DNA of 64,000 bases from Bryum argenteum (GCA_037043015.1 CM073323.1:5642001-5706000), one strand, 5' to 3'; counted from the first letter of the stretch, positions 43,685 to 54,905 are shown. Numbers and translations are program-made. Notes: generated by a model not told the origin, from the sequence alone.

Positions 43685-46600
43685 ATGGCATTGTCCGCTA
43701 CTCTTTTCCGCTCCTGGAAATTGGTCGCCTCGCCTTCTCTGGGTACGAGTTTCAACCTCATTTTCGATACTGCTTCCATTGCTTCACCAGTCTTGTCAAC
43801 AGAATGCTCTTGGAATTGAATGTGCTGCAGCAGTGGGAGTCTCTCGCAGGGTGAAGCCGTATCCAGCCTCCCTGGTGTGTAGGAGTAGTAGTACTAGTAG
43901 CGAACCAATGCAGAACGTGAGCACAGAAACAGTGCCTCTGAAGCCAGCCATGTTCAAGGATGCCTCGCATTTGATTGCCTCCAATCCTTCCCGGGTACGT
44001 TCGTTCGGTGCTGAGACTCATACTTCTCCCGACAATTTTTATTTTCTTACTTCAGTTCTTCAACAATGTAGAGTTTTTTTGGATGAGACTCAGAGCTTAA
44101 AAAATGCCGTGCATTCACCTCTTGAAAAACGTACATGTATTCTGATTGTGAACCCAGAGTCTCGATCAGTTCATGTGCACAGGGGGCTTATTCTGATTAC
44201 TTCTGGCCTTCTCGTGTGCAACAGCTGCACTATGGTGTGTGTGTGGCCGATCTGGATGGAGATGGCGAGCTTGAGCTTTTCGTTTGTGGCTTCGGGTTTC
44301 AGAATCAGTTACTCAAGGTTTAGGGTTTAACCTTTTCGTCGCCTCCATAATTCTTGCTTATCCTTTTTGCAACTCAGGAGGTTCTAATGTGCACTTGTGT
44401 GGAACGACAGTGGAATGGCAAAGAATTAGTCGACATTGCAGTAGGAACTCCTCTGGAAGATCCAGAGACCAAGTCGATTGGTGTGGCGGCCGGGGATTTT
44501 GATGGCGATGGTCGAGAAGAGGTCGAAACCAATCAACACCTTGGTTTTATGCAACATAAATTTTATCACTTGCTGTGCAGTTGACGTATGTTTTTGTGTA
44601 CTGCAGTTGTATGTCTTGAACACGGACACATTTCTCGGGCGAAAAAAAGTTACAGATCGATTGTTCGACTCTCAAAGTGGACAGTAAGTGCGCTAAACCT
44701 CATAGTAGTCATAATTCAATGAGAGTCATCAGAAAGCAATATACTAAGAACTGCAGTGTTTGGTAGGTGGCAAGATCTCTTCTCTGTACCTAGAAACATG
44801 GATGAATCGAACATGTGTGCTGGACGATCCGTTTGCGCTGTTGACCGCAAAGGCAATGGAAGGTTAGTGGCCATCATCGTCCTTCCCTTTCCTCAAGAAT
44901 TTCTTGCTAGTCGTGCAAATTAGTACGAGAGAATCTACTCCCAAGAAGTATTTAGCATCTTAGAGGGTTGTAAAGTGGCAGGGGTTCACGGTCGATATCG
45001 TCAAAATTGCAAGGATTCAGATTACGAAATAGCGCGCTACCTTAATGCGGGGGGATTTTCATGATATCAATCGTCCTATCCTGGCGATTTCCAGAGTAGC
45101 GAGATAGTACTTGAGACTAATGTGGAAACGTTGATGGCAGGTATTCATTCTTCGTAGCAAATTATGGGGGTTTGATGAAGGTAAATCATCACTCTTAAAT
45201 CACCACAGCTGCGAATAGCGTTTGATGTGCATCGTCGGTGACAGAAATATACATGATGAATGCAGAGCAGATGTTCGAGGTGAATGAAGAAGGCTTCGTG
45301 GTTGATGTTGCTTCAAAAATAGGCTTAGCGACGTACCCTACTGGAGGAAGAGCGCTTGTTTCGCTACCTCTGATTTCACACTCTGCGATGGACATTTTTG
45401 CTGGCAATGAGGTATATTCTTGGCATTCTAAGCTCCTCCAGTACATGTGGGAAGTGGTGCTATTCGGGGTGATTACTGAATCTTTCAAACTGTTTGATTG
45501 TTGTTTCGAATGTAGGGAGGTCCAAACTTCTTATTCATCAACAACGGGGATGGGAGCGGCCGATTTGTTGAGTCTGCCTCTGATTACGGGTAATTTCCCC
45601 GATTTTTAGGGTCGTAGTTTGTAGACATCAATCGCCGATTGTAATGTCACTCAGAGTACTTACATTCAGTTTAGCACTGCCAATTGTAGTGCTGCTGGCT
45701 TTTTAAGAAAATCTCCGTGGAGGAGGTTTGCGAAGACAATGTTATGTACTTAACTGATGTCACATAGTGCAAGTGCAGGTTGATGGATGCTCTAGAAAAT
45801 TGTCGAGGTGTTGCAGTAGTTGATGCTTTGGGTGATGGCAACTTTGGACTGGCGTGTGGGAACTGGCAGGTGCACCCACTGAACTCAACCGTATAAGGTT
45901 CATCGTACTTTAAGACACTAGTGTTAGCTGTTCTGAGGAGAAAGGCTGCGTTGGTGATGATCTATTTGATAAACCTGCGAGTGTTGAGTTACATCTGCAG
46001 GGACCTCACAGATTGTATGCACTATCTGGACCTGGACCCATCGGAGGCGCTCAAGCATTGGGATTCACAGACGGTGATATCGGAGGTTTCAAAGATGTGG
46101 CACCACCAGCAATGGCTCGACCTTCCGCGATTCGCACCGTCATCGCAGCAGATTTTGACAACGATGGTTACGAGGAGCTTTTCTTCAACAATATTGGTGA
46201 TGCCAATCGTTTGTTTCGCCAGGTTAGCAATACACCTCATAATAACTATTAGCGTCCATTTCTTTGAGCTTGAGACACCTTCTTTTGAACCATTTTGTAC
46301 CTCAGGATGGTGCAGGCAATTGGGTTGAGTGCGACATTGGTGACGCCAGCGAACCTAAAGGACTGGGAACCGGGGCTGCGGTAGCTGACATCGATGGAGA
46401 TGGTCGCCTGGAGCTTCTCATGTAAGTCGCAAATCCTCATTGTTGCACTATAAACGCATAGCTTCCATGCAATTTCTAGAAGTGAAGGTAAGTAACAACT
46501 CATTTTCAGTATTACCAGCTCCTATTCTGCATACATCAGACTTCGCACGTTAGCAGCCTCAGCATTGGTTTCTTTTCCTTTTTTGGCAGATCACACGGAG

Positions 46601-47432
46601 AGCTTCGAGCACAACCTCTTTCCTTCTTCCGAACTCCAGAGAATGACAATGCTTGGATGCGTGTGAAACCCCTCACAAAGAAGGTACGTGGTAGCCCTCT
46701 TAGCGATGGATTCGTAGGCCAGGAATTTTGCATATCTGGTCTTGTGAAGCGAACTTGGTTGCTGAGGCTTGCTTCCTAAATCTATGAATATCAGTACTGA
46801 TATTCACGGCAGCATGTGAAAATCATATCTCTGTAATTATACGCCTGAATGTAAGCTCTCTCGCAGTGACATTATTCTGTGTTTCGTTACTCTAGGGTGC
46901 ACCTGCAAGAGGGGCTACTGTGAGGCTCATGGAAGAATCCGGCCGGGTGCAGAGGCGAGCCATCGATGCGGGAAGGTACGTATCGTTCGGATGAATCCAG
47001 TTCTTCTCGATTTTACCTCAATTATCAGCTGCTTGTTTAAAAGAACCTGCTTGTACCCTGAGAACATGGATTGCTTCTCCTATGAGTACTGATGAGCTTG
47101 GCTTGGTGGCGTTATGTGACCCGTAAACAGCGGCTACTTGTGTTGCATGGAGGTAAATTCCTTGTACTGGGTCTTTTGGAAGCATTCATTTTCTCAAACA
47201 GAAACTTCTCCACTAGATATAAATATCTGCACTGCTTTTTATGTTGTTTGGTTGCTGCATCCTAACACAGCTGTGTCGATTCATTGTGCAGCCTGTTGCT
47301 CATTTCGGCCTAGGCTCCGTACAAGGTCCTGTCAATCTGCAAATTACTTGGCCCGATGGTGCTGAGGTGACCATGGAAAGTGTGCCTACCCGTCAACAAA
47401 TTAGTGTTTCTCACCCTGGAAACGATCACTAA
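43685..47432 (+). CDS. FG-GAP/VCBS propeller protein with C-terminal ASPIC/UnbV domain (CRTAC1-like)
   Basis: About sixteen exons: 43685-43742, 43831-43994, 44183-44317, 44378-44521, 44607-44683, 44767-44862, 45141-45180, about 45245-45411, 45516-45589, 45779-45869, 46001-46222, 46306-46421, 46590-46683, 46896-46975, 47131-47152, 47292-47432. The first 60 residues are basic and Ser-rich, suggesting plastid or mitochondrial import. Repeated calcium-type D-x-D-x-D-G motifs (VADLDGDGELELFVC, AGDFDGDGREE, ADFDNDGYEELFFNN, VADIDGDGRLELLI) build the propeller. The C-terminal KGAPARGATVRL ... GYLCCMEPVAHFGLG ... ITWPDG is the ASPIC/UnbV domain seen in CRTAC1-type proteins. All junctions keep frame except that into exon 8, where the only acceptor is out of phase by one base. 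Role unknown. Confidence 0.8.
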
Positions 47433-47912
47433 AGCTCTAGAACATGCCAATTTTTTTGAGGACACTAGATATGACGTTTCGCAAGGGTGAAGAATTCATG
47501 CGGAATTGGGATCTTTCTGCCAGCAACAAACTAGAATTGCGTTCGATGTACTCATCTCAGCTTTGCTTCAGTGAATGGCAAAGTGATTCTTAAAACATAC
47601 TGCTCTCTACCACATTTCGTTAATAAATATTTAATCATATGAAAAGATTGAAGAATTTTTTAAAAAGTATATACTTCAAATTTCCATGTTTTGGAACTTC
47701 ATGTCTCAATGATAAATTCTTGAAATTTGAGGTACAAAAACTAAATAATAAACCAAAAAGACACTGAGATGAAATATATATGTAAATAATGATGATGATT
47801 TTTTTTCACAAAGCCAAAATCTAATAGAGGCTTCGGTAATTGGTATTTTACAATCTCAGTAACTATTACATTACTATGGCACCAGATATGTACCAGTTTA
47901 GACATAGTGGCA
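47433..47912. other. intergenic AT-rich interval
   Basis: 3' flanks of the FG-GAP gene and the convergent ORF; nothing else seen. Confidence 0.5.
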
Positions 47913-48608
47913 CTATAATTGAATTTTAACCCGGTGATGTCCATCTTTATCTACATACATCCAACCGTCTTTGATTCCGTCTTGAATACCGTTTTGTACA
48001 AATTGAGAGCAATATGATTGTGATTCATCTTCTATATCGTCATTCCAGATATCATATCGTGGATCTCGACCATTACCAATAATTCCCAACATAACAAGAT
48101 CGAATACATCTGGAGATTGTTCTTGTGTTGGATAGAAACATGGTGTTGGTTTTGAAAACGTCCACTTTTCTTCTTGACATCGAAGTGTTTGCAGAAACTC
48201 CTGGGAGACTATCCCATGCCGGATCCACCTTAAAATCCATATGTGAAGGTCTTCTCGAGCTCTTTGACCCTTTTTACCACATCCATGAGAAATGGAACAT
48301 ATTTGTTTTTTCACTAGATTTGTGAAACGCGGTACGCGTTTTGGTTTGGTTTCATCAATGACAACCTTACCAATAACATATACAATGTTCATACGTGCGA
48401 TTTCCGTATCCCTCTCCAAATAGTAGAGAAGCGTGTTGAGTAGACATTGTGCACTTTCTGGATTGTTTATTAACAAATGCGAAATGCAAGTGGCCAAAGT
48501 ACGGGGTACATTTTGATTTGGGAAGCCTATTTCTCTAAACAAGCATCTAATTTCATTTCTGATGTTCATTTCAGTAGATGATGCCAATTGAAGGTCCATT
48601 GGAGGCAT
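47913..48608 (-). CDS. intronless 231-aa protein with CID-like features
   Basis: A single uninterrupted minus-strand frame. Residues 40-135 read like the RNA polymerase II CTD-interacting domain (CID) of SCAF/Pcf11-type proteins: helices with LLNTLLYYLERDTEIARMN, then IVYVIGKVVI, a PRFTNLVKKQI segment and IWILRWIRHGIVSQEFL. These correspond to LYVIDSIV ... RF-x-N ... LW-x-x-x-x-x-F of that family. The C-terminus (GWMYVDKDGHHRVKIQL) is unfamiliar. It lies in AT-rich, repeat-bearing DNA and lacks introns, unlike its neighbours, so a retrocopy or recent transfer is possible. Assignment is by eye. Confidence 0.5.
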   Translation of the reverse strand: MPPMDLQLASSTEMNIRNEIRCLFREIGFPNQNVPRTLATCISHLLINNPESAQCLLNTLLYYLERDTEIARMNIVYVIGKVVIDETKPKRVPRFTNLVKKQICSISHGCGKKGQRAREDLHIWILRWIRHGIVSQEFLQTLRCQEEKWTFSKPTPCFYPTQEQSPDVFDLVMLGIIGNGRDPRYDIWNDDIEDESQSYCSQFVQNGIQDGIKDGWMYVDKDGHHRVKIQL

Positions 48609-49033
48609 TGGAGTATTTGAACCCGTTGTTCTTCAATGTAGAGAAAAAAAACAGAGAAGAAAATGAAGTAAAATAAAACAATATGGCACTGAGGTTGTTA
48701 CCTCCCATAAATAGGAAAATATAAAGTAAAATACTTAAAAGTAAAGTAAAATAGTTAAATGTAAAAGAGGCCATGCAACCGTGTTCAACAGGGGCTGACT
48801 CTTTGAATGTTAAACCTACACCTTAAAAACAAGGGGCAGCCGTTACCCCTCCCAAAAAAAAGCTTATGAGGAAGTTCCAGCGGAAGAGTCTCAGCATCCC
48901 TATAGTGGGTAGCTTATGCATGGAGACAGGTTTCAAGTGGTCCTACCTTAGGGCAGACTCAATCTGCCCGGTACCTGATCTCGTGAAGGCTGCTTGAGGG
49001 GGGCACTCCTGAAACACAAGCCCAATGCTACTG

Positions 49034-49403
49034 TTAACCCTTAAACGCCCAAGATGACCCGAGGGGTCACCTTCCAACAGAATCTTCTCTGTAGCTCTCA
49101 CTCTACTCAACTTTCCACTTATCTTTTGATGTCAAACTCGTCACCTTCTTGTGATGCATTCAAAAAGTGAAATTTTACAATTCAAATCACAATTTGTATG
49201 AGTGATTTTGTGCTTTGAAAGGATTGTGGTAGCGAGGTTGGGGTTGTACATAACCTTGTAGGGGGTTGCAAGCTCATCATTGATTGGTGCATTCATGATG
49301 CCCTTGTTCAAAAAGTGCACTATTCATGATGCCTAAGTCCAAAAGATGTTGTGATCCAATTTTGGGCTGTCCGTTTCACACCCCATGGGCGTTTAAGGGT
49401 TAA
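49034..49403. mobile_element. TTAA-ended MITE, complete copy (copy C, 370 bp)
   Basis: Starts TTAACCCTTAAACGCCC and ends GGGCGTTTAAGGGTTAA; interior collinear with copy B. Orientation is the same as B and opposite to copies D and E. Confidence 0.85.
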
Positions 49404-49449
49404 AGCTTTCTTCACCGTGGTGGCTCCCGTCACATAGCTCCTAAACTGG

Positions 49450-50067
49450 GTCAACCCTGAAACGCCCATGGGGTCTGGAACGGGCAGCCCAAAATTGGAT
49501 CATGTCATGGGCCAAGGCCTCGTTGATAAGCTCGGATGTTCACTCGCTATTAATTTTATAAATAGAACTTCGGCAGTAGAGCTAAAGTATAGCCTCGGCA
49601 GTAGAGCTGAAGTATAGCCTCGGCAGTAGAGCTAAAGTATAGCCTCGGCAGTAGAGCTAAAGTATAGCCTCGGCAGTTGAGCCAAGAGATTAGTATATAA
49701 GGGATTCTTATTCATTGTAAACCTAAGTCTTGGATCAATATATTTCTTTTGTAGTTTTTGCTTGTTTTGACAGCTAGACTCTTACAGATCACAGCATCTT
49801 TTGGACTTGGGCATTATGAATTTTGCACTTTGAACTTGGACATCATGATTATGTACAAGGTTATGTACTGTACAATCCCAACCTACCTACCACAATCCTT
49901 TCAAACCACAAAATTATTCATAAAAACTCTGATTTGAATTGTAAAATTGTGAATGCATAGTAAGAAGATGACCAGTTTAACATCAAAATATGAGTGAGAA
50001 GTTGAGTACAATGAGAGCAACAGAGAAGATTCTGTTGGAATCAAGCCCCTCGGGCTTACTTGGGCTT
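49450..50067. mobile_element. TTAA-type MITE, copy D, interrupted by a solo LTR
   Basis: Starts with a mutated end (TCAACCCTGAAACGCCC) and continues GGGCAGCCCAAAATTGGATCA to 49502, where a foreign 284-bp LTR enters. It resumes at 49787 with GATCACAGCATCTTTTGGAC and ends near CCCCTCGGGCTT (50043-50060). It is inverted relative to copy C, only about 45 bp away. Confidence 0.8.
49503..49786 (+). mobile_element. solo LTR (284 bp) with GATCA target duplication
   Basis: Begins TGTCATGGGCC, ends CTCTTACA, and is flanked by GATCA at 49498-49502 and 49787-49791. Removing the LTR and one GATCA restores the MITE sequence exactly as in copies B and C. A TTTATAAATAG box (about 49554) may be its promoter. 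It contains a 25-bp tandem (tcggcagtagagctaaagta...) in four full copies plus a partial fifth. No internal coding region, so a solo LTR of a small (TRIM-like) element. Confidence 0.9.
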
Positions 50068-50469
50068 AATTTCTCAAGATTTGCCATGAGAAAAACACTC
50101 ACGCTACCTCACATCCAACGCACATCCAGTGTACAAACTGCTTTGTGCGAGAGAGGAGCATGCGCAGAAGCTTTTGTGATTTAGCGAAGGTTGGGCAATT
50201 CCCAGAGTGGAGTATGGAATGGGAACTACCAGAAGGGAGAAGAATGGGAGGGAGCAATTGGTGGTGCGCTCCTGACATCAGTCTCGTCAATTGGCAATTC
50301 TGGAAGCACTGCCAAACGAAGTGGGATGGTTTCATGCTTGCTGATTGATGGCACATGAGGCCGAGGGAGGGCTCATGGAGGGCTTGTTTAGCGTGTTGTG
50401 AGCCCTATCCCCTAGGAACGGAGGGGAGCGTTGCTAATCCCATGGCTCAACTACCAAGTCGAGTGGAAA

Positions 50470-50665
50470 TTGCCCACTATGTGGTTGTCATATCGGGCAT
50501 GTTTAGGTAATCGGGCGGGCAAACCAGGCGAACGAGTTGTCTCGGGCGGGCGGTCTGTCTGCCCCGTTTGACTCCCTTAAAGGTTGTCATATCGGGCGTG
50601 TTGAGGTGATCGGGCCGGCGGTCTGCCTGCCCGGTTTGACAACCTCCAACGTGCCCGAACACCAA
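50470..50665. repeat. tandem repeat, about 99-bp unit, GC-rich
   Basis: GGTTGTCATATCGGGC(A/G)TGTT and ATCGGGC(G/C)GGC blocks occur at 50483 and 50582. Much more GC-rich than its surroundings. Confidence 0.7.
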
Positions 50666-50716
50666 AAAAAATAATGAAAAGTGACTCACCATTTGTCACC
50701 ACCCCTTAACTACAAC

Positions 50717-51085
50717 TTAACCCTTAAAGGTCCTTCCACTCCTCAATGGCAGCCCGAAATGGGATCTCAGCATCTTTTGGACTTGGGCAACATGAATAGT
50801 GCACTTTCAAAACTTGGGCAGCATGAATGACTCAATCAATGATGAGTTTGCAACCTCCTACAAGGTTTTGTGCAATCCCAACCTACCTACCACAATCCTT
50901 TCAAAGCACAAATCACTTATACAAATTGCGATTTGAATTGTAGGATTTCACTTTGTAGATGCATCACAAAAAGGTGACCAGAATGATATAAAAAAATAAG
51001 TGAAAAATTGAGAATCAAAAGAGCTACATGCAAGATTTCTGTTGGAAAACAGCCCGAGGGGCTGACAGGCCCCTTAAAGGGTTAA
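50717..51085. mobile_element. TTAA-ended MITE, complete copy (copy E, 369 bp)
   Basis: Starts TTAACCCTTAAAGGTCC and ends GGCCCCTTAAAGGGTTAA. Interior matches copies B-D but is more diverged. Forward orientation. Confidence 0.85.
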
Positions 51086-51212
51086 CCTCACCTCACCTCA
51101 CCTCCATAACTCCATCTTTCTTTACTTATTCTTCTATTTTTTCCCTTCATACTTTTACTTTCCCTCTCTTTTTCCACATCCACCAATACATTTCCCCTCT
51201 TCACTAAATAAC

Positions 51213-51446
51213 TGTAAGAGTCTAGCTGTCAAAACAAGCAAAAACTACAAAACAAATATATTGATCCAAGACTTAGATTTACAATGAACAAGAGTCCCTT
51301 ATATACTAATCTCTTGGCTCAACTGCCGAGGCTATACTTTAGCTCTACTGCCGAGGCTATACTTTAGCTCTACTGCCGAAGTTCTATTTATAAAATTAAT
51401 AGCGAGTGAACATCCGAGCTTATCAACGAGGCCTTGGCCCATGACA
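51213..51446 (-). mobile_element. solo LTR (234 bp) with ATAAC target duplication
   Basis: Reverse complement of the LTR at 49503-49786, reading TGTAAGAGTCTAGC to GGCCCATGACA on the plus strand. ATAAC flanks both sides (51208-51212, 51447-51451). It has two fewer copies of the internal 25-bp repeat, which accounts for the 50-bp length difference. Independent insertion of the same family. Confidence 0.9.
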
Positions 51447-51451
51447 ATAAC

Positions 51452-53680
51452 AACTAATTTTTTAATATGTTTTTTTACTTTATTTTCATTTATGCGTCAA
51501 TCAAGTACAATTTGCCATTCTTCCAGTCATCGTTTAATTTCAAAACCACATCGAACATTATATAATAATCACTTAGATTTTTATTCTTATTTTATGATTA
51601 TCAATCTCACCTTCTTAATTTATTTTTGACATAATTGATTTACGAATTGGAATTGAGATATTAAGACACGTAAAATTACTCATATTGAACAATTTTACTC
51701 ATATATCTGTAGTTTTTAACGTAGTAACTTGATGTAAGGAAACTTATTTATGTGGAAAATCAATCAGTGTCCTTTTTCTAATTTACCATATGACAGTTGA
51801 TTTTGGTCAACTATGATAAATCTCAAGTACTAATAAAAAAAAAAAAAAAAGTTTAATTTCTATTGACTTCGAAATTTCAATCTCATTATTTCATTATATA
51901 ATAAAGAATTATTATCTTAAGGAGTTTAGCCGTTTTGACCTAATTCAAGAATTCAAGTTTGTATATTTGTTTCAGAGAATAGTTTTTAAAGAGTTAAGGA
52001 ACTCACATCTATCATCACATCTAAGCTTTATACATAAAAATGTAAAAGTACAAATTATAAATCAAAGTCTTACATATCATTTGGTTTTATGCCTCTAATT
52101 TAACTATTAATTGTTCTCAATCCTGTTTTGTTTTTGTAACTGAAAAATCACATTCGAAGTAACTTCAAGTCAATGTAAGAGTAACTTCAAAACAATGTTT
52201 AGATAAAGTGGTAAGGAATACACTTTGGGAAATTACAATGATTTTTATCACATATGAATTGATGTAAGATTATATAAGTTTTCTATGCCATCGTTATAAA
52301 GTATCTCAATTTTTAGTCAAGTTTCAGAGAATCTCTCAAGTCCAAGTTTATACCATTTAACCTTATGTTGATTATGGGCAATAAGAAAAACAAATAGAGT
52401 TGAACGAATCTACTATCCGACTGCGATTACAATGTAAGGGCTAGAGATATGGGGTGTGATTACAGTTTACGGACTGGAATTTACGAGGTTCAATACCAAG
52501 GACCTGCAGCCCACCCGCCGAACACGAGCCCGATCATTGGAGCCGCATTCCAAAAACTAAGAGCATTTCCACCCATACTCGCTAAAAATTTTCATTTATA
52601 TTTGAAGAGCCTTTGAAATCACACTACCCCACCCTTGAAGGCCCATCAAGCACGAAAAGTGAATGTGAAATAGTCAATGCACCAATGGCAAGTAGAATGT
52701 CAGGTTTAGTCAACTAAACTTAGATTTGGAGGGCCATTTCTTGACGCGCCAAAGTAGAGAGTCAAGAGGCATTTTTGAAGGGCCCTCAGCACTTCTCATC
52801 CACTTATTACATGTGTCATACACTTGGGAAGTATGGGTGTGAATGCTCTAACACCCAGGCGCATACATCGTCTATTATAGCTGGCGAGGCGGGCGAGGCT
52901 GAGCGATGGCTGACGTCCCCATGCTCTTGTGCTACGGCCATGAGGATGCCCTCACCACACTCCCACCTTCCTGGATATTGGAACTTCTCTTTCCATCCGG
53001 GGATAATTTCAAAGCAGCAGCGTCCCCAGTGCACTTACACTTCCAGTCGAAGAGATGGAAAAGTGTAAACATCTGTGCATAGAAGTCATCCAGCAGTCAC
53101 ATACTGGAAAGAGTGAGGGACGGGATCCAGAGAATCTAATTTTGTACATTTTACAGAGTGATTAGCGACAGCCATGACACTTACTCGTCAGCACCCGTCT
53201 TCGCAGTGCTGACTCACGTCCGTCTCGCACAACGTGCAGCCCAAGACTGAAAAAAATTAACCCCATAACTCGGTAGATTCTACAGAGCTTCCGCTCCCCC
53301 CTCATGGGTTAAAAAGTCACGCCCTCCCCTGCATCACTCGCATGCACTCCATTCGCATTATTCTTTTCACTTCTAAGAATTCAGAAGCATTTTCAGGTGC
53401 TTGCTCCGGTCGATCGATCTATCACTCTAGATATATCAACGACCTCCTTTGCATTCTGACCCGCTGCGTCTGTATTACTAAGCACGTTGATTGCTTTGGT
53501 GGCGAAAATTATGGCCTGTCGGTATGTTTTGTTGTGTGGGTTCAGAGAGGGTTTTGTGGACTAGTAGACTTGGGTTGTCGGTGTAAATCCGTGAGAATAT
53601 GATCCTTTGCGATCAGAGTTGATGATGATTTGAAGTTTTGCTCGTTCTGACGTTCACCTGCGATCGATCGGGACCTAACG
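51452..53680. other. gene-free interval upstream of LDH
   Basis: Strongly AT-rich to about 52450, then mixed composition. The last 400 bp are probably the LDH promoter and leader. Short open frames have no recognisable features. Confidence 0.5.
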
Positions 53681-53722
53681 ATGAGTGTAATTGAAGGTCG
53701 GAAGGTACGTGATGGCGGCTAA
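53681..53722 (+). promoter_or_regulatory. upstream ORF overlapping the LDH start
   Basis: ATGAGTGTAATTGAAGG opens a 13-codon frame ending in TAA at 53720-53722, overlapping the LDH ATG (53712) in another frame. If transcribed it would lower LDH initiation. A GTACGT donor-like site (53703) could instead splice this leader. Confidence 0.45.
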
Positions 53723-54905
53723 GGCGAAGATGGTGTTTGACTGGCGGACGGAGGCGACAGAGCCGGCGCCGGGATCAGCACTGCAGATGACGGATGCTGT
53801 GGCGACCAAATTGTTTAAAGTGATTCCGGGCTCTAGCACCAGTATCGGCGAGGAGCGGCGGACCTACAAAGTGACGGTGGTGGGCGTGGGCAACGTGGGC
53901 ATGGCGTGCGCGCAGACCATTCTAACCCAGGACCTGTGCGACGAGCTGGCGTTGGTGGACGTGGTGGAGGAGAAGCTCAAGGGCGAGATGCTGGACCTCC
54001 AGCACGCGGCGGCGTTTCTACCCCGGGCGAAGATCTTGGCGGACACGGATTACAAGGTCACTGCGGGCTCCGACGTGTGCATTGTGACGGCCGGGGCGCG
54101 CCAGCGCGAGGGGGAGTCTCGTCTCGCGCTCGTTGAGAAGAACGTGTCGTTGTTTAAGAAGATCATCCCGCAGTTGGTGCAGCACAGCCCCAAGACCTTG
54201 CTGCTCATCATTTCCAACCCCGTGGACGCGCTCACGTACGTCGCCTACAAGTTATCCGGCCTTCCTCCCAACCGCGTCATCGGCTCCGGCACCAACCTCG
54301 ACTCGTCGCGCTTCCGCTGGCTGCTAGCCGATCGCTTAGATGTGAACGCGCAGAACGTCCATGGCTACATCGTGGGCGAGCATGGCGACAGCTCTGTGCC
54401 GCTTTGGTCAAGTGTCAATGTGGGTGGCGTGAAGCTCATCGAGTACCTCAAACAGAAGCACATTGATTACACCCCCGACACCCTCACTGAGCTCCACAAG
54501 TACGTACCATCAGTCATTAATTAGCTAGCATGGCTTGAACTGGTAGAGAATTCCACTGCATGCACAAGTGCCGCTTGATGAATGCTAGGTGCGTATGGCA
54601 GGTTGGTGGTGGACGGTGCGTACGAGGTGATCAAACTGAAAGGGTACACAAGTTGGGCGATCGGGTACTCGGTGGCGAGCTTGGTGAAGAGCTTGTTACG
54701 AGATCAGAGACGGATTCATCCGGTGTCGGTGTGTGCCAAGGGGTTCCACGACATTGAGGACGAGGTGTTTTTGAGCCTGCCGGCGGAGGTGGGCCGTGCC
54801 GGAATCTTGGGTGTCCTGGACAGTCCCCTGACAGACGAAGAGAAGCAGCAGTTGCACAAGTCGGCACTCATGCTCGCGGAAATCCAACGCCAGTTGGATA
54901 TCTGA
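53712..54905 (+). CDS. LDH: L-lactate dehydrogenase
   Basis: Catalyses NADH-dependent reduction of pyruvate to L-lactate in the cytosol, the lactate arm of fermentation. Two exons (53712-54499, 54602-54905) join in phase for 363 residues, usual for plants. Visible features: the Rossmann glycine motif [18 protein letters not shown] (about 56-73), NAD-binding acidic end [11 protein letters not shown], the substrate-specificity loop [10 protein letters not shown] with Gln (LDH) rather than Arg (malate dehydrogenase), [21 protein letters not shown], and the catalytic His in [13 protein letters not shown]. The second exon starts at GCAG|GTTGG so that [20 protein letters not shown] is continuous. 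All active-site residues are present; functional. Confidence 0.95.

Noticed and set aside
49503-49700. 25-bp repeats resembling a CRISPR-like array
   Set aside because: The units are directly adjacent with no spacers and lie inside a plant solo LTR.
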